Origin: Moniliella sp. 'wahieum'
Taxonomy: Eukaryota; Basidiomycota; Moniliellomycetes; Moniliellales; Moniliellaceae
Reading direction: 5' to 3'
Assembly: GCA_003971905.1 (NCBI GenBank)
Contig: RSEE01000124.1
Span: forward strand, 1-64,000
Length of the DNA stretch: 64,000 nt
The notes under the pieces are model-generated. The model saw only the letters and a program-made list of their open reading frames with translations. It was not told where the DNA came from and made no database searches. This document shows, one piece after another, positions 9,771 through 22,333 of this stretch (position 1 is the first letter of the stretch; the number at the start of each line of letters is the position of its first letter). Position numbers and translations under genes: made by a program.

Positions 9771-12700
9771 ATGCCGCCCAAGATGGACGGCCGCGCCATG
9801 GGAAGGGGCGCTGCCCCATCACTCGGAGGCTTCCTTGCTCTGGGCGGCGCGTCGAAAAGCGCCGCCGGGGGCTCCCTCGCTGCCACCCAAGTCGAGGCCG
9901 AATTCCATCGCCTCCGGAAGGAGCGCGAAGCGCATCGCGCTGCCCTCATTAACGACGGGAGCATGCAGGATCCCGGTCAAGCCAGGTCACTTGGTGGTGC
10001 CCAGAACCTGGTGGGCACGTGCACGACGATGTGCCCGGCCTTTGAGCTGGTGGAGCGTGAGATGCAACGCGAACTTGACCCGCTCGAACAAGATGGCTCG
10101 CCTGCCGTCAAGATTTATCGTCGACCGGCTGCCGGACGGGAAGTGCCTTTGCCCGAAGACGTGCGACCGCCTCCGGTGTTGCTCAAGACTTTGGACTACC
10201 TCTTTCACGACCTATTGCCTTCCGACCCTTTCCACCCCGTTTCACTGAGATCCAGGCTTTTGTGTGGAATCGAACACGCGCTGTGCGCCAGGACTTTGTG
10301 GTTCAGAATGTCCACGGCGCCGAAGCCATTGAGGCACACGAGCGTATCGCGCGTTATCACATCCTCATTCTCCACTTCCGCGGTGGATCTGTTCAAGCCG
10401 ACGGCCAGATGGCTGAGCCGCCCGCCAACGCGGACGGAACGCGTGCGGAAAACACATGGAGTCAGCAGCAGGAGCTTGAGCAGCTCAGGAAGACGTTGCG
10501 CAGTCTTGTCGAGTACTACGACGATGCTCGTCAAGATCGGCCTGCGGATCAGGACCGGGACGCTCCCGTTTCGCCCATGAGGGGGAATTCCGAGCCTACC
10601 AGCTCTTGCTGGGCGCTTACGATTCGGAAGCGCTACGCGAGGTGGAGGTCTTGCCTGCGCCTGTCCTCGCCCATCCGACCCTGAAAACTGCACTGAAGAT
10701 TCGAGCGTTGATCCAGGGGTGTGATCCTGCTGCCTTGCGCCGGGCCGACACAGTCTCGCTTCCAGCTCATGGCTTGGCCTTTTTTGCTCGGTTCTTCTCT
10801 CTGGTCTCTCGGCCTGAGACGGACTACCTGCTGGGGTGCATAGCCGAGGAGCTGTTTGCCGATGTTCGGCGAGCAGGACTGCGGTCCTTGGCGCGGACCA
10901 TGCGGCGGCAGGATGTTCCTCCCCTCGACTGGCTCGCCCAAGCGCTGGGGTTTGACGATGAGGCACAGGTGATGGACTTGGCAGAACAGCTGGATATCCG
11001 CCCTATGCTCCACGAGCGCACCGGCGAGCAGCGCCTTGAGCTGGCTCATGCGCCTATTGCAGCCAGCAAGCCGATCAAGACACCCTTCTCTCGCGCCCTC
11101 GAACGCAAGCGCAAGGACAGGAGCTGCCAGGAAATCATCGACAACCCGGGAACTGCCCCGCCCACCGCCGCGCCATTCTCATTCACCGCCACCTCCACTG
11201 TTTCTCGCTGCCCCTCCATCGTCCGCAACGCCACCGTCACGCTCTGGGTTTGCGAACGGAGCCGCAGGTCCAGATCTTTCAGCAACGCGGCCCACACTGA
11301 ACGCGTTCGCCAACTCATTCGTCCCGCGCGCCCCAGTGCCGGCATCCTCTGCCCCAACCTTGGCTGCGACAAAGCAGGCACCTTCGGCTCCACCAACAAC
11401 CGGGGCGTTTTCTGCGGCAGCCACTCGCCCTAACAATGGATTTGCTGGGTTCTCCAGTGCCTTCACTCCGCCAGCTCCAGCTGCTGCAACCTCTTTTGCG
11501 TCCGCATCCACTCCTTCTGTGGCTCCCGCACCAGCGGTTCCGCCGCAGCCTCCGCTTCAACCCACGTTCTCGTCCCCTTTACCGGGGGCAACGGCGCCTG
11601 TTCCGAAGACGCCCCTGCCTTCGGCTCCTTCTCCAGCTGCAGCTCCATCTCCAGCTCCAGCCACATCCAAGCTCTTCACCTTTGCATCTGACCAGGTTCA
11701 TGCTCCATCATCCGCTGGCTTTAAGCCTCCCAAGTTGCCTGAGAACACACTTGGAACTCCTGGGGTGGTTCCTTCATCTAGTTCTCCTCGCACGGAAGCG
11801 CCTAGCACATCGACGTTATTCCAGCCTAAAGCTCCTTCTATCAATGCCGTGCCAGAGTCCAATAAGCCTTCCTTCCCACTCTTTGGTGGTGCCCCTTCTG
11901 TCACACCACTTCAGCCCGATACCCAAGGATCACAACCTGCTTCCCGCCTGCCCCCGCCTAAGCCTAGTGTAGGCTTTTTGCCCTCGAAACCAGTAACCAG
12001 CGAACCCAAGGTTTCTTCGCCCTTGGCCGTACCGCCTACGACAACACCAAGTTTCTCATCTCTGGCACGCACCCCTGCAGCCTCGGTCCCGGCCCTGAAA
12101 AGGCCCCAGCGGCCGAGCGCAGCTCAAGAACAGGAGTTTCTTTCTCGGCTCTGTGGCCGGATTTATGGGCGCCTGGCCCAGTCTGTCGTCAAGCGGCCTT
12201 CCCAGCGGGCGGCCAAGGTGGGCCAGCTGCGTGCGATGAACACGTTGCATCTGCAGCGGTTGGCTACCAACTTGTATGACCGTATGGTACCCAGTGCGGT
12301 GGAGCAAGGGGTGCAGCGTGCGTGCTCGGCTGTAGGGGCTATCAAGTACCGCAATGCTCACCTCTTGTCCCATTGGTTTTCGGCTTGGCGGGAACGGTTG
12401 GCGACCAAGCGCTGGAATGCGGTTTTGGCCCGTGTCGAGCAGGTAAAGGAGCAGGCGCAGGTCCATCGTCTGCCTCGTCCGGTTCACGAGAGGGCGATGG
12501 AGATTGATGGGACGGTAGAGGCGGTGGATGATATGAAATTGGCCCAAGCGTTCACTGCGCGGCGCAAGTTGCGCGACGCGCTCTGGGCTACTGGGCAGTT
12601 TACGTTGCTCGTGTACGAACGGGTACGGGATACGGCCGACTTGTATGCTGACTTGTGGCCAAAGAAGACGGATGCCCTGTGCAGCTTTTCCCCCGTGGAA

Positions 12701-14175
12701 GAAGGAGGGAGCGGGGCGCTGTCGGCGTACCTGCGCAATGCCTTGGCGGACGATGAGCTGCAGATCATCAACAAGCATCACTCGTTGCGCGTGCTCGCCT
12801 TTCCTTCCAGTCCCCTCAATGGAGGAGCAGAGGAGTCCTCGATACTGTTGTCGATTGTTGAATGTTCGCCGGCCAGCGTACAGGCCTGGGCTGATACGCG
12901 TCGCCGGATTGGCGAGTTGACGCGGCATGTCGAGTCGCAGCGCGTGCCCGGCAAGTGGTACGCCAAGCTCCTGGTTGTCGCCTGGCCCGGGCGCGGGGCG
13001 GAACAGACGACGCTGGAGCGGCTGCAGCCCGAAGTGGGTGCCTGGCCAGGTGGAGTGGACCAGGTGCACCTTGTTCATTTGGCCCCGGGTACCCGTCCTA
13101 CCTTTTCGCGTGTGGAGCCGGACGCGGGCCCCGCCCCGAAATGCTTGCCCAACTGTTCGATGCTGGTCTGACCCACCTGCTGTGGCGAGTTCAGCTCGCC
13201 CCCCGCGCCCCCGTAGACGAGGTGACGGCCAAGACTGTGCACGCGCTTGCTTCGCCTCTGCTGGCCGTGTGGCGCGCTGCGCTACTGGCCGTGCAACAGT
13301 CTGTGGATCAGATGGTGACTGTGTCACGCACCAACCCGGCCGTTGCGCGCGAGGCGGTCCACCACGTCTCCACTCTCTGGCTCGCTGCCATTCACTCGGC
13401 CAACCTACTGTTAACCCTGGTGTGGCAACACTCGGACACGCTCATGGACGAAGACGAGTCACTGCATTTGCCCCTGGTGGCGCTGGAGGAAGGGTACGAC
13501 TCCTGATAAGCGCTTTGGTCGCTGGTTCTGCGCACTGTCAACACGGCTCTCCAAACGCGCTTCTTCCCGGGCCTTGAACTGGTGGCGGGGGAAGTACGAG
13601 GGGCGTATGCACTGGGCATGGGTACGTCACTGGATGGTGCTGGTGTAGCCTGTGGCGGCAAACTGACTTGGGACCTTGTTTTTCTTCTTCTTTCTCTCTC
13701 CTTTCGGCACAGACCCGTTCCCGTTCTTCCGGGTGGTAGATGAGTTGCTAGCGCTTGCGCTGGGCTACCTTGATGAGCACTGGCTTCGACCTCATTCGAC
13801 CTCTTCCTTTTCCCCCGCTTCGCACCCTACGTTCCAACTCATTTGCCACCAGTGGGCCCAGAACGCAGCCGAGGCCGCGGGCGACCTGGCCACTGCCCCC
13901 CCCCCACATTGACCAAACGTAAACGAGACGCGGCGGGGCAGGAGGGGGAGGGAGCCCCTGCGCCCGGGGTCGGGCCAGCCCCCCAGTTCCCCACCCTTGC
14001 AAGGTCACCCCAACCGAACGGATCTGCCGACCAGGTCGGCCGCGCCAACATCCCCGACCCTGCCCGCCCTCCAGAACAACGCAGGCACGCGAAACGAAGC
14101 AAGGCCGAACCTTCCTCGCCCGCACTGGCGCGCTTGCAGGCCGCCTTGCAAGCCGCCCAAGCTCACTTGAGGTGA
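9771..14175 (+). CDS. sac3: SAC3/GANP-domain mRNA export factor
   Basis: Scaffold of the TREX-2 mRNA-export complex at the nuclear pore. From the ATG at 9771 the order is: a Gly/Ala leader (GGFLALGGAS), then the SAC3/GANP start VGTCTTMCPAFELVEREMQ (about 10008-10064), LLKTLDYLFHDLL, WNRTRAVRQDFVVQN, AHERIARYHI, EFRAYQLLLGAYD, then the winged-helix part to about 11040. A Pro/Ser/Ala-rich middle with sparse FG and LFGG motifs (11230-12060) follows, then a helical C-terminal region (12110-13500). An intron at 13622-13712 (GTACGT...CACAG) joins to PFFRVVDELLALALGYLDE. The protein ends after a Lys/Arg-rich tail at 14175. Frame is lost near 10230, 10575, 11210, 13130 and at a run of ten C at 13896-13905; where worked out, adding a base restores it. 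At 13504-13509 TGA TAA sits in frame before ALWSLVLRTVNTAL, so a further error or unrecognised intron is likely there. Confidence 0.85.
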
Positions 14176-15129
14176 CCGGGGTGACCCCTCCGTCCCGCTT
14201 GCCTGTGGGGGCTATAGTATGGACTACGGCATGGGCTATGGCATGGACTATGGCACGTGGTCCGGGTCGGCGCGGGTAGAGCGTCAGAGTGCGCTCGCTT
14301 TAGCTCTCGACACACTCTCGCGCAAACAAGGGGTAACAAAGATGGAATGGAACGACACGCTGATCTGACACGGGCCATAGCTTCACAAAAAGCCCATTGC
14401 CATGCATGCATCCTGCTTCCGTTGACCAGAGGCCGGAAGGGAAAGTAGTACGGGGAAAGTGGTACGAGGAGGATGGATGTGGATGTGGATGGGTGGATGG
14501 GTGGAGAGCGGGAGGGGGAGGGGGGTCAAAAACGCGTGCGGGGGCCGGGTATAGAACGAGGCAAAAAAAGCGAGCGGGGGGGGGATATCCAACTGAAAGC
14601 GCTGATGGCCCCAACGGTAGCAACAGATCGAACCTCGAACCGAGAATCGAATCCAGTCCGAGACCGACGAGCGCAGAGGTGGGGCCAGGAGGGGAGCCAA
14701 ACGAGTGCGGGCACATCACGGCGCCGGCGGGGCGCGGGTAAAAGAATTGTACACGTTGGTCAAGCGCGCAACGGCAGAAAGGTGTTTGCGTCGGCGCGGG
14801 AGAGGCTCACGCTCGGCCGGTGAGGCCGGCACGGGCGACAGGTGGTTGGCCAAGGGATTGGACAGGCGCCAGGCGGAGCGGGAGGGTAGGTCGTGGGCAG
14901 TGACGGTTCGGCGCAGCGCGAGCGGCGCGGCTTCCTGGCCTTGCGACACGCGCATCGGCCGGTTGGCCGTCACCCCCGACACGGACGGCGTCGCGAGGGA
15001 GACGTTGCGCTGGCGCAGGGGGAAGAAGGAGGGGGAGGGACCAAAGGCATGCGAGACGGGTCGGGGACGTTGTCGTACCTGGTGCTCGTCTCGCTCTCCT
15101 TGTCGCTCTCGTTCGCCGGCCCGTTGGTC
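14176..15129. other. Intergenic, convergent 3' regions of SAC3 and RhoGEF
   Basis: GC-rich DNA between two genes facing each other. Open frames on both strands are Arg/Gly/Pro-rich artefacts of base composition. Short GGATGTGGATG and GGGTGGATGG repeats lie near 14475-14510. The exact 3' end of the RhoGEF could extend into the right part of this stretch if its last frame shifts are resolved differently. Confidence 0.45.
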
Positions 15130-18100
15130 TACCCGCCGGGGGGTACGTAGGCACCGAGCGAATGCGCCATGGGCCGTGGAGTGGGCGGCGTAGAGGTGTC
15201 GCCCGGTGGGGGGGGGGTCCAGGGACCGGTACGGGAGCTGGGCCCAACGCGGCGCCTGCGTCGCCCCCACCCCCGCGCGCGGTCAACGTAGGTGTTAAGA
15301 GGGCGGTGGAGCTGCTGCCGGCGCCAGGGGAGCGCGACGACGAGGGGGGCATCGGTCAGGGGCAGATCAAAGTAGCCCGCGGGCGACGGCGAGGGCAACG
15401 CTGGGAGGCTGTCGCATTCGGCTTGTCCTTGGGCGGGGTGGGGCTCGGCAGCGCCGGGAACGGCACTGTGCCTCGGTGCGGCGATGAGAGGGTAAGACCG
15501 CTGGGCGTGCCGGGCCCAACTGTCTTGGCTGGGGCAGCATAGGGTGCGACGTACGTCGCGATGGGCTGTCCCAATCGTCCGGCGTGATTCGGCCTTGCGG
15601 TGCGCTGAGGCGCAGGGTGGCTGTGCCCGACGTAGCGGCGTGCACCTGCCCAGGGTGCAACAACGCCTCAGCCTCGATCCGCCCATGAGCTTTTGCCCGG
15701 CCAAGCGTGGCTGGAGCGCTGCCGCAGTATAAGAGGCACGGCGGGGGGTTGCTTCCACTTCCCTCTCCCGGCCTCGCCCCCTCTCTCCGTCTGCCGCAAC
15801 AGGCGGGGATGGGGACGAGGGGGTGGTAGCGGGGGAGTCGACGGTGGGAAAGACGACTTGGTTCTGGTCCGTATCGGGTGCAGACCCAGCTACAGCGGCG
15901 GATGGTTCGGTGGGTTCCGAATTTTCCCTCTCTCGTATCGTTTCGTCCGGACCGTTGCAGACGGGTGGGCTCTCCGGATGGGTAGCGGGGAAGTGAGCTT
16001 GAGCGGAAACGGAGGAGGCGACGCGAATGCGTTCCCCCTGCGGATGGGAAAGGGAGGTGGAGCGGGCGCCAATGGTCAGATTACCGCCGCTGGGCGCACC
16101 CAAGCCGACACCCGAGCTCGCTCCCATGCTCCTGCTCATCTCGTGGCCCGACGTGGCCGGAGGCGAGTCGTCAATAAACTCGGGGAAGGTGGCAACAAAG
16201 CACGAGTCGCACGCACGCGCCAACTCATTGGACATGCCTCCGCCCCCAGGACCAGCGGGCAGGTCAAGAAATTGCTCCGAGGTGCACCGGACCCGAGGCA
16301 AGTCCGTGTGGGGCAGGAGAACGGGGATGGAGGCGGCCGAAGTCCTACGTTCGCCATCGTACGATGCAATGGCGAACTTTCGTGTGGAACACGTGCCACA
16401 CACCACCCGTCCACAGAGGCGGCAATGATGTTTTCGCCGAAACAGGGAGAACGGTTCGTTGCACACGCACACGTGTCCCGCGTATTGTCCGGTACCCACC
16501 GGTGCATTGTACTCTTCCAACATAGGCACCCACATTGGCGGCGCGGGCGAGCTGGACCCCCTTCCCAAAGGTCCGGGGGGCACGCTGCGACGTCCACTGG
16601 GCGGGGTATCATCCGAGGCGCGGCGAGTGAAGAACGAATTGAGCGTCTCGAGCGCGCCGGACGATAGGGAGGCGATCGAACTGTGTCGATCCGGTCCGGA
16701 CCCCATGGATGGATGGGCGAAATACCACTCACCTCCTCCGTCGGCGCATCGTCGATCGATGCCAAGGTTGTGGCCGATGCGTACGATGCTGGGCGCTTCG
16801 CCAACCCGTCGTAGGGCGGCGGGGGGAAGGGGGTGCGTCCGGCCCTAGGGGGCTCGGGCCCCTGGGGAGCAAGGATAACGACAGAGAGCGTGATGGCGCC
16901 GAAGGCGGAGGCACAGGCGGAGAAGAAGATTCGAATCGTCGCTTGGTTTGCAAATACTCGGTCCGGGTCGATCGAATCTTGTCAATCCACCATTTCTTGG
17001 TGTCTGCATCGGGAGCATAGATGGCAAACGATTTTTCGGAGTGCGTAGCTCAAACGCATACTGACCCGAGTGCCATGATTCGGACGAGGAAGCTGGGCGC
17101 GGCGGAGGCGTGGCAGAAGTAGGAGGGGAAAACATGCGAACTGAGGCAGTAGAAGTAGTACGGGTGCGACTAGTCGTCCGAGAGCGCGGGAGAGCAGGGT
17201 GGTCAGTCAAAGGCGGGTCAAATGCTGCCCCCCAGTCGCTGGGGCCGGAAGGTTGGCCACTGATCCGATCATCAATAGCCACAAGGGTGCATTCAGCCAG
17301 ATCGAATCGGGCCCGGAAGAGGAGCGGTTGGCTCGCAAATAGGTCTACCGGCGACCATGGACTCGAGGAGCCCGATGCCGAGGACGAAGAGGAGGAAGAG
17401 CATGCTGACAGGGGAGGGGCTGCCACTCCGCCATCGATGGTGGCGGTGGTGGCCCGCGGGTGTACACAACACCGTATTCATCAGGAAAGGATGTGGGGAC
17501 GGGGTCGCCACCACCGCCGCTCGGGAGCCTGAAGGGGAGCCCGTCAGGTACCGACCCAACGCCGTTGGCCATCGCGTGAGGGCAGAAGAATCAAGCATGG
17601 GCCGTGCATAGACAAGAGAATCCGATAGCAAAAAGAACGCACGCGGCTGGACATTTTTACGGGTTGACTTCCAGAGCGTTCCACGTGCGACCAGCTGTCG
17701 TCCGGAACTCGCCGGTCCACCCGCACTGTTGGCCGAAACAAAATTTTCATCGACCAGAGGCAAAGGGAGGCCGTGAAGCGACCGTTGAATGGTTACTAGC
17801 TCGAGCGCGGCTTCGTGGGAGCGAATGGCCTCGTTGATACGAGAGGCAACTATCAAAGGGTTAGTTTAGCGTGCACGTTTTTCTCAATGGAACCGACAGT
17901 ATGGATCTCATACGTACCATGGTCAATTATTTCGGCGGCATGGGTGAGAAGGGGGGAATCGCGGTGGCTTGGCGGGGTAGCCTTGAGGAGCGCCTGAACC
18001 AGCAGGCGGTAGCGCGGGATGCGCTGGACAATGCTGAGCAAGTGAGCTTGGAACCCAAGCCCGACTCCTGGGACACTAGACGACGATGGGGCGGAGAACG

Positions 18101-19254
18101 ACGTGGCAGGCAATGGGGGGTCGGGTGGGGTAAGAGGGGAGGATGGGTCGAGGGTGCTGGCTGAGGACGAAGGGGTGTGGGATGCGGTACGCCGCATGGA
18201 AACCGTTCGCAGGCTCGGTGGTTGAACGCGGACACAGGCCGCCTCGGCACGCTGCAGGAAGGCAGCGAGTGCAGGGGAGGCGCGTTGTTCCTCTTCGATT
18301 CGGTTGAGAGCAGAGCCAAAGTTGCGGACAAACTCGGCATAAATGGAAAAGGAAGGGGCGATCTGGCTGATCAGGTCGCCCAACATGCCCATCTGAGCAT
18401 CCAAGTTACCTCACCAGAAGGGGCCAGGCGAGCTTCGAGGAGAGTAAGAAAGCGGTTGTTAAGAAGCAGGATGCGATCAAAATTGGCAAAAATCGCACGC
18501 AACGTTTCGGGTGGAAGAGCAGGAGCAGAGGGGCACGGAGGCAGGGGCAGCGACGGCCGTGGCTCATGGGCAAGAATGGATTTTGCCATGGCGCTAAACC
18601 CACCGCCGGGACTATCCGAAAGAAGGGGCGGTGGCGAAGTGGGAGGAGGCAGAGGCAGCACCGGGGGATGGGGGAGGCGCTGGAAGAGGATGCTGTAGGG
18701 ATGGAGGGGGAGGCAGGGGAGACCAAAGAGGCCATGCGCAGCGGCTGGTAGTAGGCACGCTCATGAGGGTCAAGCCGGCGACGTAGCGGCGCTCGGTTTG
18801 GAGGAGCTCGAGGGCAGCGGCCTTGCGCTTGTGGGACCAGTCGGGGGCGAGGTGGGCCGGAGCGCTGGTGGTGCTTGCGCGGCGTGTGGGATGCCGGGCG
18901 CGGGGGAGTGACGGCGGTGGTGGTGATGGTGGTGGGGGTGGCGGCGATGGGGAGCGTGGCGGCGGGGTAGGTGTGGGGGGGCTGCTGTCGTCGGAGGGCA
19001 GATCGGGGGGAGGGAGGGCATGAGGCTGGGGGACGGGGGGGAGGAGGGTGTGCAGAGGGGCTGCGGAGGGTCGTGGGCGGGCGCGGGCGGCGGCGGCGGC
19101 GGGGGGAGGGAGGAGGAGGCGGTGGAGGTGGTGGAGGCGCGCACGGCGGGACATGGAAGGTGACGCGGGGGGCGGCGGCGTCGCGCAGGCTGGCAGAGCG
19201 CGCGAGGGGCGGGGCGGCGGGGCGGGTGGGAGGCGGGCATGGCGCATTCTGCAC
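15130..19254 (-). CDS. DH-PH-FYVE Rho guanine nucleotide exchange factor (FGD/Don1-like)
   Basis: A GEF for Rho-family GTPases (Cdc42 or Rac) that binds PI3P membranes. N-terminal low-complexity segment (SASLRDAAAPRVTFHVPP). The DH domain begins with AAALELLQTERRYVAGL (about 18820-18770), then AYYQPLRMASL, LRAIFANFDRILLLNNRFL (18530-18460) and the CR3 helix IPRYRLLVQALLKATPP (18025-17975). The PH domain follows from GTLWKSTRKNVQPRAFFLL (about 17690), through RARFDLAECTLVAIDDRI and GQYAFELRTP, to KKWWIDKIRSTRTEYLQ. The FYVE zinc finger comes next: CVC at 16469-16461, RKHHCRLCGRVVCGTC, and the final CDSC near 16200, with a 50-residue insert between the third and fourth Cys pairs. An intron at 17850-17917 joins EIIDH to VASRINEAIR. 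Several other frame changes in GC-rich runs need one base each. The C-terminus after FYVE is Pro/Ala-rich and its stop is uncertain. Don1 of Ustilago, a Cdc42 GEF for cell separation, has this architecture; orthology is inference. Confidence 0.8.
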
Positions 19255-19668
19255 CCGCCCCAGGATGCAGGCGGAGAGGGCGCGGGTGGTGGTGGTGGCG
19301 GTGGTGGCGGTGGGGTGGGTGGTGGAGGTGGAGGAGGTGGAGGCGCTGCGGGCGTCCTGTGCGACTCATCTGCTGAGCCTCAGCGCCCAGGCTGAGCTCT
19401 GCTGCGCGGCGGAATGCGCAGCGGAATGGGGCACGTGGCGGCCCCGCAGCGCCACACGGCAGCGCCACACCGCACAGCGCCACACTGCGCCGCCCTGCGC
19501 ACCCAGTCGCAGCCACGCACAGTGAACATTTCAGCTGCTCCCGGCGCCCGAGTGCTGCGCGCACACTGCCCCTGCGCCCGCGTGGGGGGTGCAGAGCAGC
19601 TGCGTCTATACTCGCCCTCCTCCTGCGCCCCACCCATCCACCCCACCCGACCCCCACCAGCATCCTCC

Positions 19669-22333
19669 ATGAACAGGACCAGGGACAAGCCCAAGCCCAA
19701 GCCCACGTCCAAGCCCGCCCAGCCCGCCGACCCCTCCCACGCGGACGAGCCGCCCGCGTCAAGCAACAAAAAAAAGCGCGCCTGGTTCTCCCGCTCCCAC
19801 AACCATCAGCCCGCCTCCGCCCCGGCCCCCATTAGCCCCTCGGCCAGCCACACCCTTTCCTCCAACACTACCAACCCATTCCGACGACACGATCCCTCGG
19901 ACGATGACGACGCCGACACTGCCTTTGTGCTTGTTACCCGCCTTGTGGGCCACCCGACCACACACCCTCTCTTCGGGCTGCCCACTCGAGCAGCTTCACC
20001 ATTTCCTCGTCTCGGACCAACGCGCGAGCCAAGTCGCCCGCGTGATTATTGCCTCCCTTAATGCCGAGGACGACTCACGGTTGGTCCCAGAGCAAGCTTC
20101 CTCGGCCGGTGTATGGCCCCTGAATACGCCCGGGCTTCAGCTCAGCACCGCCTCCGCTGGCTCTCGTCTTGTCCCGCCCATCGATCTATGGGGCTCGCTC
20201 TTGCTGTATCTCCTCCACACCGGGGCCCCCTCGACCCAGGTCAAGGCCTCGCTTCCAACCAACTGATGGCTGTCCTCACTGGCTGCTTTCCGACTCGGGC
20301 CGTCTTCGGCCACCGCCGCATCCTACCCACCACGCCCGTTTGGCCGTGGGCTCTACGTTGCTCTACCTCGCTACACAATTGGCTCCACTCCTGCACGTCC
20401 CATCGCCCCCACCCGTCTCAGTCCCCTCTTTACAACCTTGCCCGAGCAGGCTTCCGTGCATTCAACCGCCTCGTACGAGTCGCGGACCAAGCGAGGGCTC
20501 AGGTGGCCTGTCCGCATGAGGAGGTCAAAGGACAAAGAGCAGAACCGCGACTTGCCTCCTCCCCTTACCGAGTGGGATACGAAAGGCGCCCGCACCCGAG
20601 TCGACGCACGTCCAGCCTCCCGCCCCCACGAATGGAACGACTAGAGCAGCGGCCGATTCGGCGTTGGCCAGCCTTCCCTCCATTCTCCTCCAACTGGCCG
20701 AACAGCTGGCTTGGACCCTTCCGCGGCGTCCTCGTTTCCGCCCATCTCGCCTCCCGCCTCGCCGCCCGAGACGGCCGGCAGGCCCATACGGATGCGCATC
20801 CAAAAAGTCCACCTAGGCGACGCTGTGCGCGTCCCCGCTCTCCCTCTACCCACCGCAACCGACCACAGTCTCTTCCACTGGATGACGTTGCCCCACGTGT
20901 GCACCCACAAGGCAGACAGATTTACCCCGGCCAAGCATCGCCCGTGGTGCCGGGACCAGAGGCCGGACAAGTACCCCCTCCGCATACCCAACCTGGCCCT
21001 GCACTTTCCTATGCCCAGCCTGTTGTGCGTGCCCGAACTGATGTGCCCAAAGCGTTACAGCCCAGGCCCCTCCGTCTTCCGCTCCGACCGGCGAAGGGGA
21101 GGCGATGCGCAGCTTGGTCCCAGACACCTTTGTGCCCCACGGATTCGCAGGCCAACATGCGCTGCAAGCCTCGCTGGCTGTGCCTCCGACAATCAAACGT
21201 ACTTCATCTTTGCGCGGTCCGCACCCCTTCCCTCCTCTGCAAACGCTGGCAATAGCGACAAACCTTTGTCTTCTCCCGGAACGAGGGCTGCCGGGCCCCG
21301 CGTTCCACCAGCCGTCTGCCTTGCTCCGCTTGTGCACCAGGCCCCAGCTCCGCATGCCGCGGCACTCCTCCCTTCGGGACTTGCGCGGATGCATCCACTG
21401 CCCACTCTGCCCCAACGGCCCCCGCTTCCTCCGCGGGCTATGTTACCTCCTCGGCACCCTGTGCCCCACTCTGCTTGCACGCGCCGCACCGCGCCGCACC
21501 CTGCGCCTGTGTCCTGGCCACGATCCGATCCGACGTTGTGCCGACGGCCCTGTCGCCTACCCTTCAGGCCCCCCGTCGCACCACGCCGCCAACCACGTAC
21601 AGACCTCGCGCCTGGCCCGTGCGGATTCGTCCGACGCCCAACGTCTCGCTCGCCACGCCAGCTCTAAGAACTCTTCCTTGTTCCCGGCCCACGAGGCTTG
21701 CAGAGCATCCCACCACCACCACCACTACCACCGCCAGGTTCTGCTATTGCTCCTACTCTTGCTCCTGCCGCTTCTCACATAGCTGCCATACCCCCCTCTG
21801 AAACTGCGATGACGACGGACGCTTCCCCGATCCCCGCACAGCAGGTACATTCCCCCCCACGCTCCTCCCACAGGCCGGTGCGACGGATGCGGCGGTTCGC
21901 TTCAGCCCACCCTAGCCACCGGCCCGCTCCCTCGGCCCCATCTGTACTGCACCTGCACCTGCCTCTACGCTCCCACCCCGGCGCCCACCCTGGGCTCGTC
22001 CAACCCATGGTCGCAGCCACGATGCGTACTGCCTCGGGACGGCGAGGCCGTGGCGATGCCGCTGGTGCAGGTGGAGCTGGAACTGGAACTGGAGCTGGAG
22101 CTGGAGCTGGATGGGCGCTGGGACGGGTGCGACGGCCAGGGCGCACCAAGCCCCCTCGTCCAAAAAAACTGGGCAAGCGACGTGCGCGGTCGATTGCCCC
22201 GGCGGCGGACGAGGCGGAGCAGGCGGGCCACGCTGCCACGTATTCCGGTCCGCCGCCACCGGCTCTTCGCGCGTTGCCCCTTGCGCCCTGGGCTGGGTGC
22301 CGGCGCCGCCGGCTGGTGGGCTGTGACATGTGA
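19669..22333 (+). CDS. Ser/Pro-rich hypothetical protein, frames broken
   Basis: I do not recognise this protein. ATG at 19669 opens a basic leader (RTRDKPKPKPTSKP, then NKKKRAWFSRSHN) and an acidic patch SDDDDADTAF. Further protein-like segments in alternating plus frames are LEQLHHFLVSDQRASQVAR, LWGSLLLYLLHTGAPSTQ, SYESRTKRGLRWPVRMRRSK, RPIRMRIQKVHLGDAVRVP, QGRQIYPGQASPVVPGPEAG, VPDTFVPHGFAGQHALQAS and IPPPPPLPPPGSAIAPTLAP. All lie in order on the plus strand, so one gene interrupted by about ten frame shifts or short introns is more likely than many small genes. Composition is Pro/Ser/Arg-rich and largely disordered. A (CTGGAG)n-like run at 22078-22110 would give a Leu-Glu or Ala-Gly repeat depending on frame. 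The end coordinate is that of the last plausible frame. Confidence 0.45.

Noticed and set aside
12056-13327. Minus-strand open frame of 423 codons opposite SAC3
   Set aside because: Antisense shadow; the plus strand has the collinear SAC3 C-terminal protein and an intron that restores its frame.
18770-19762. Large minus-strand Pro/His/Arg-rich open frame over the RhoGEF N-terminus
   Set aside because: It is a shadow frame produced by GC-rich repeats; the neighbouring frame carries the coherent SASLRDAAAPRVTFHVPP and DH sequence.
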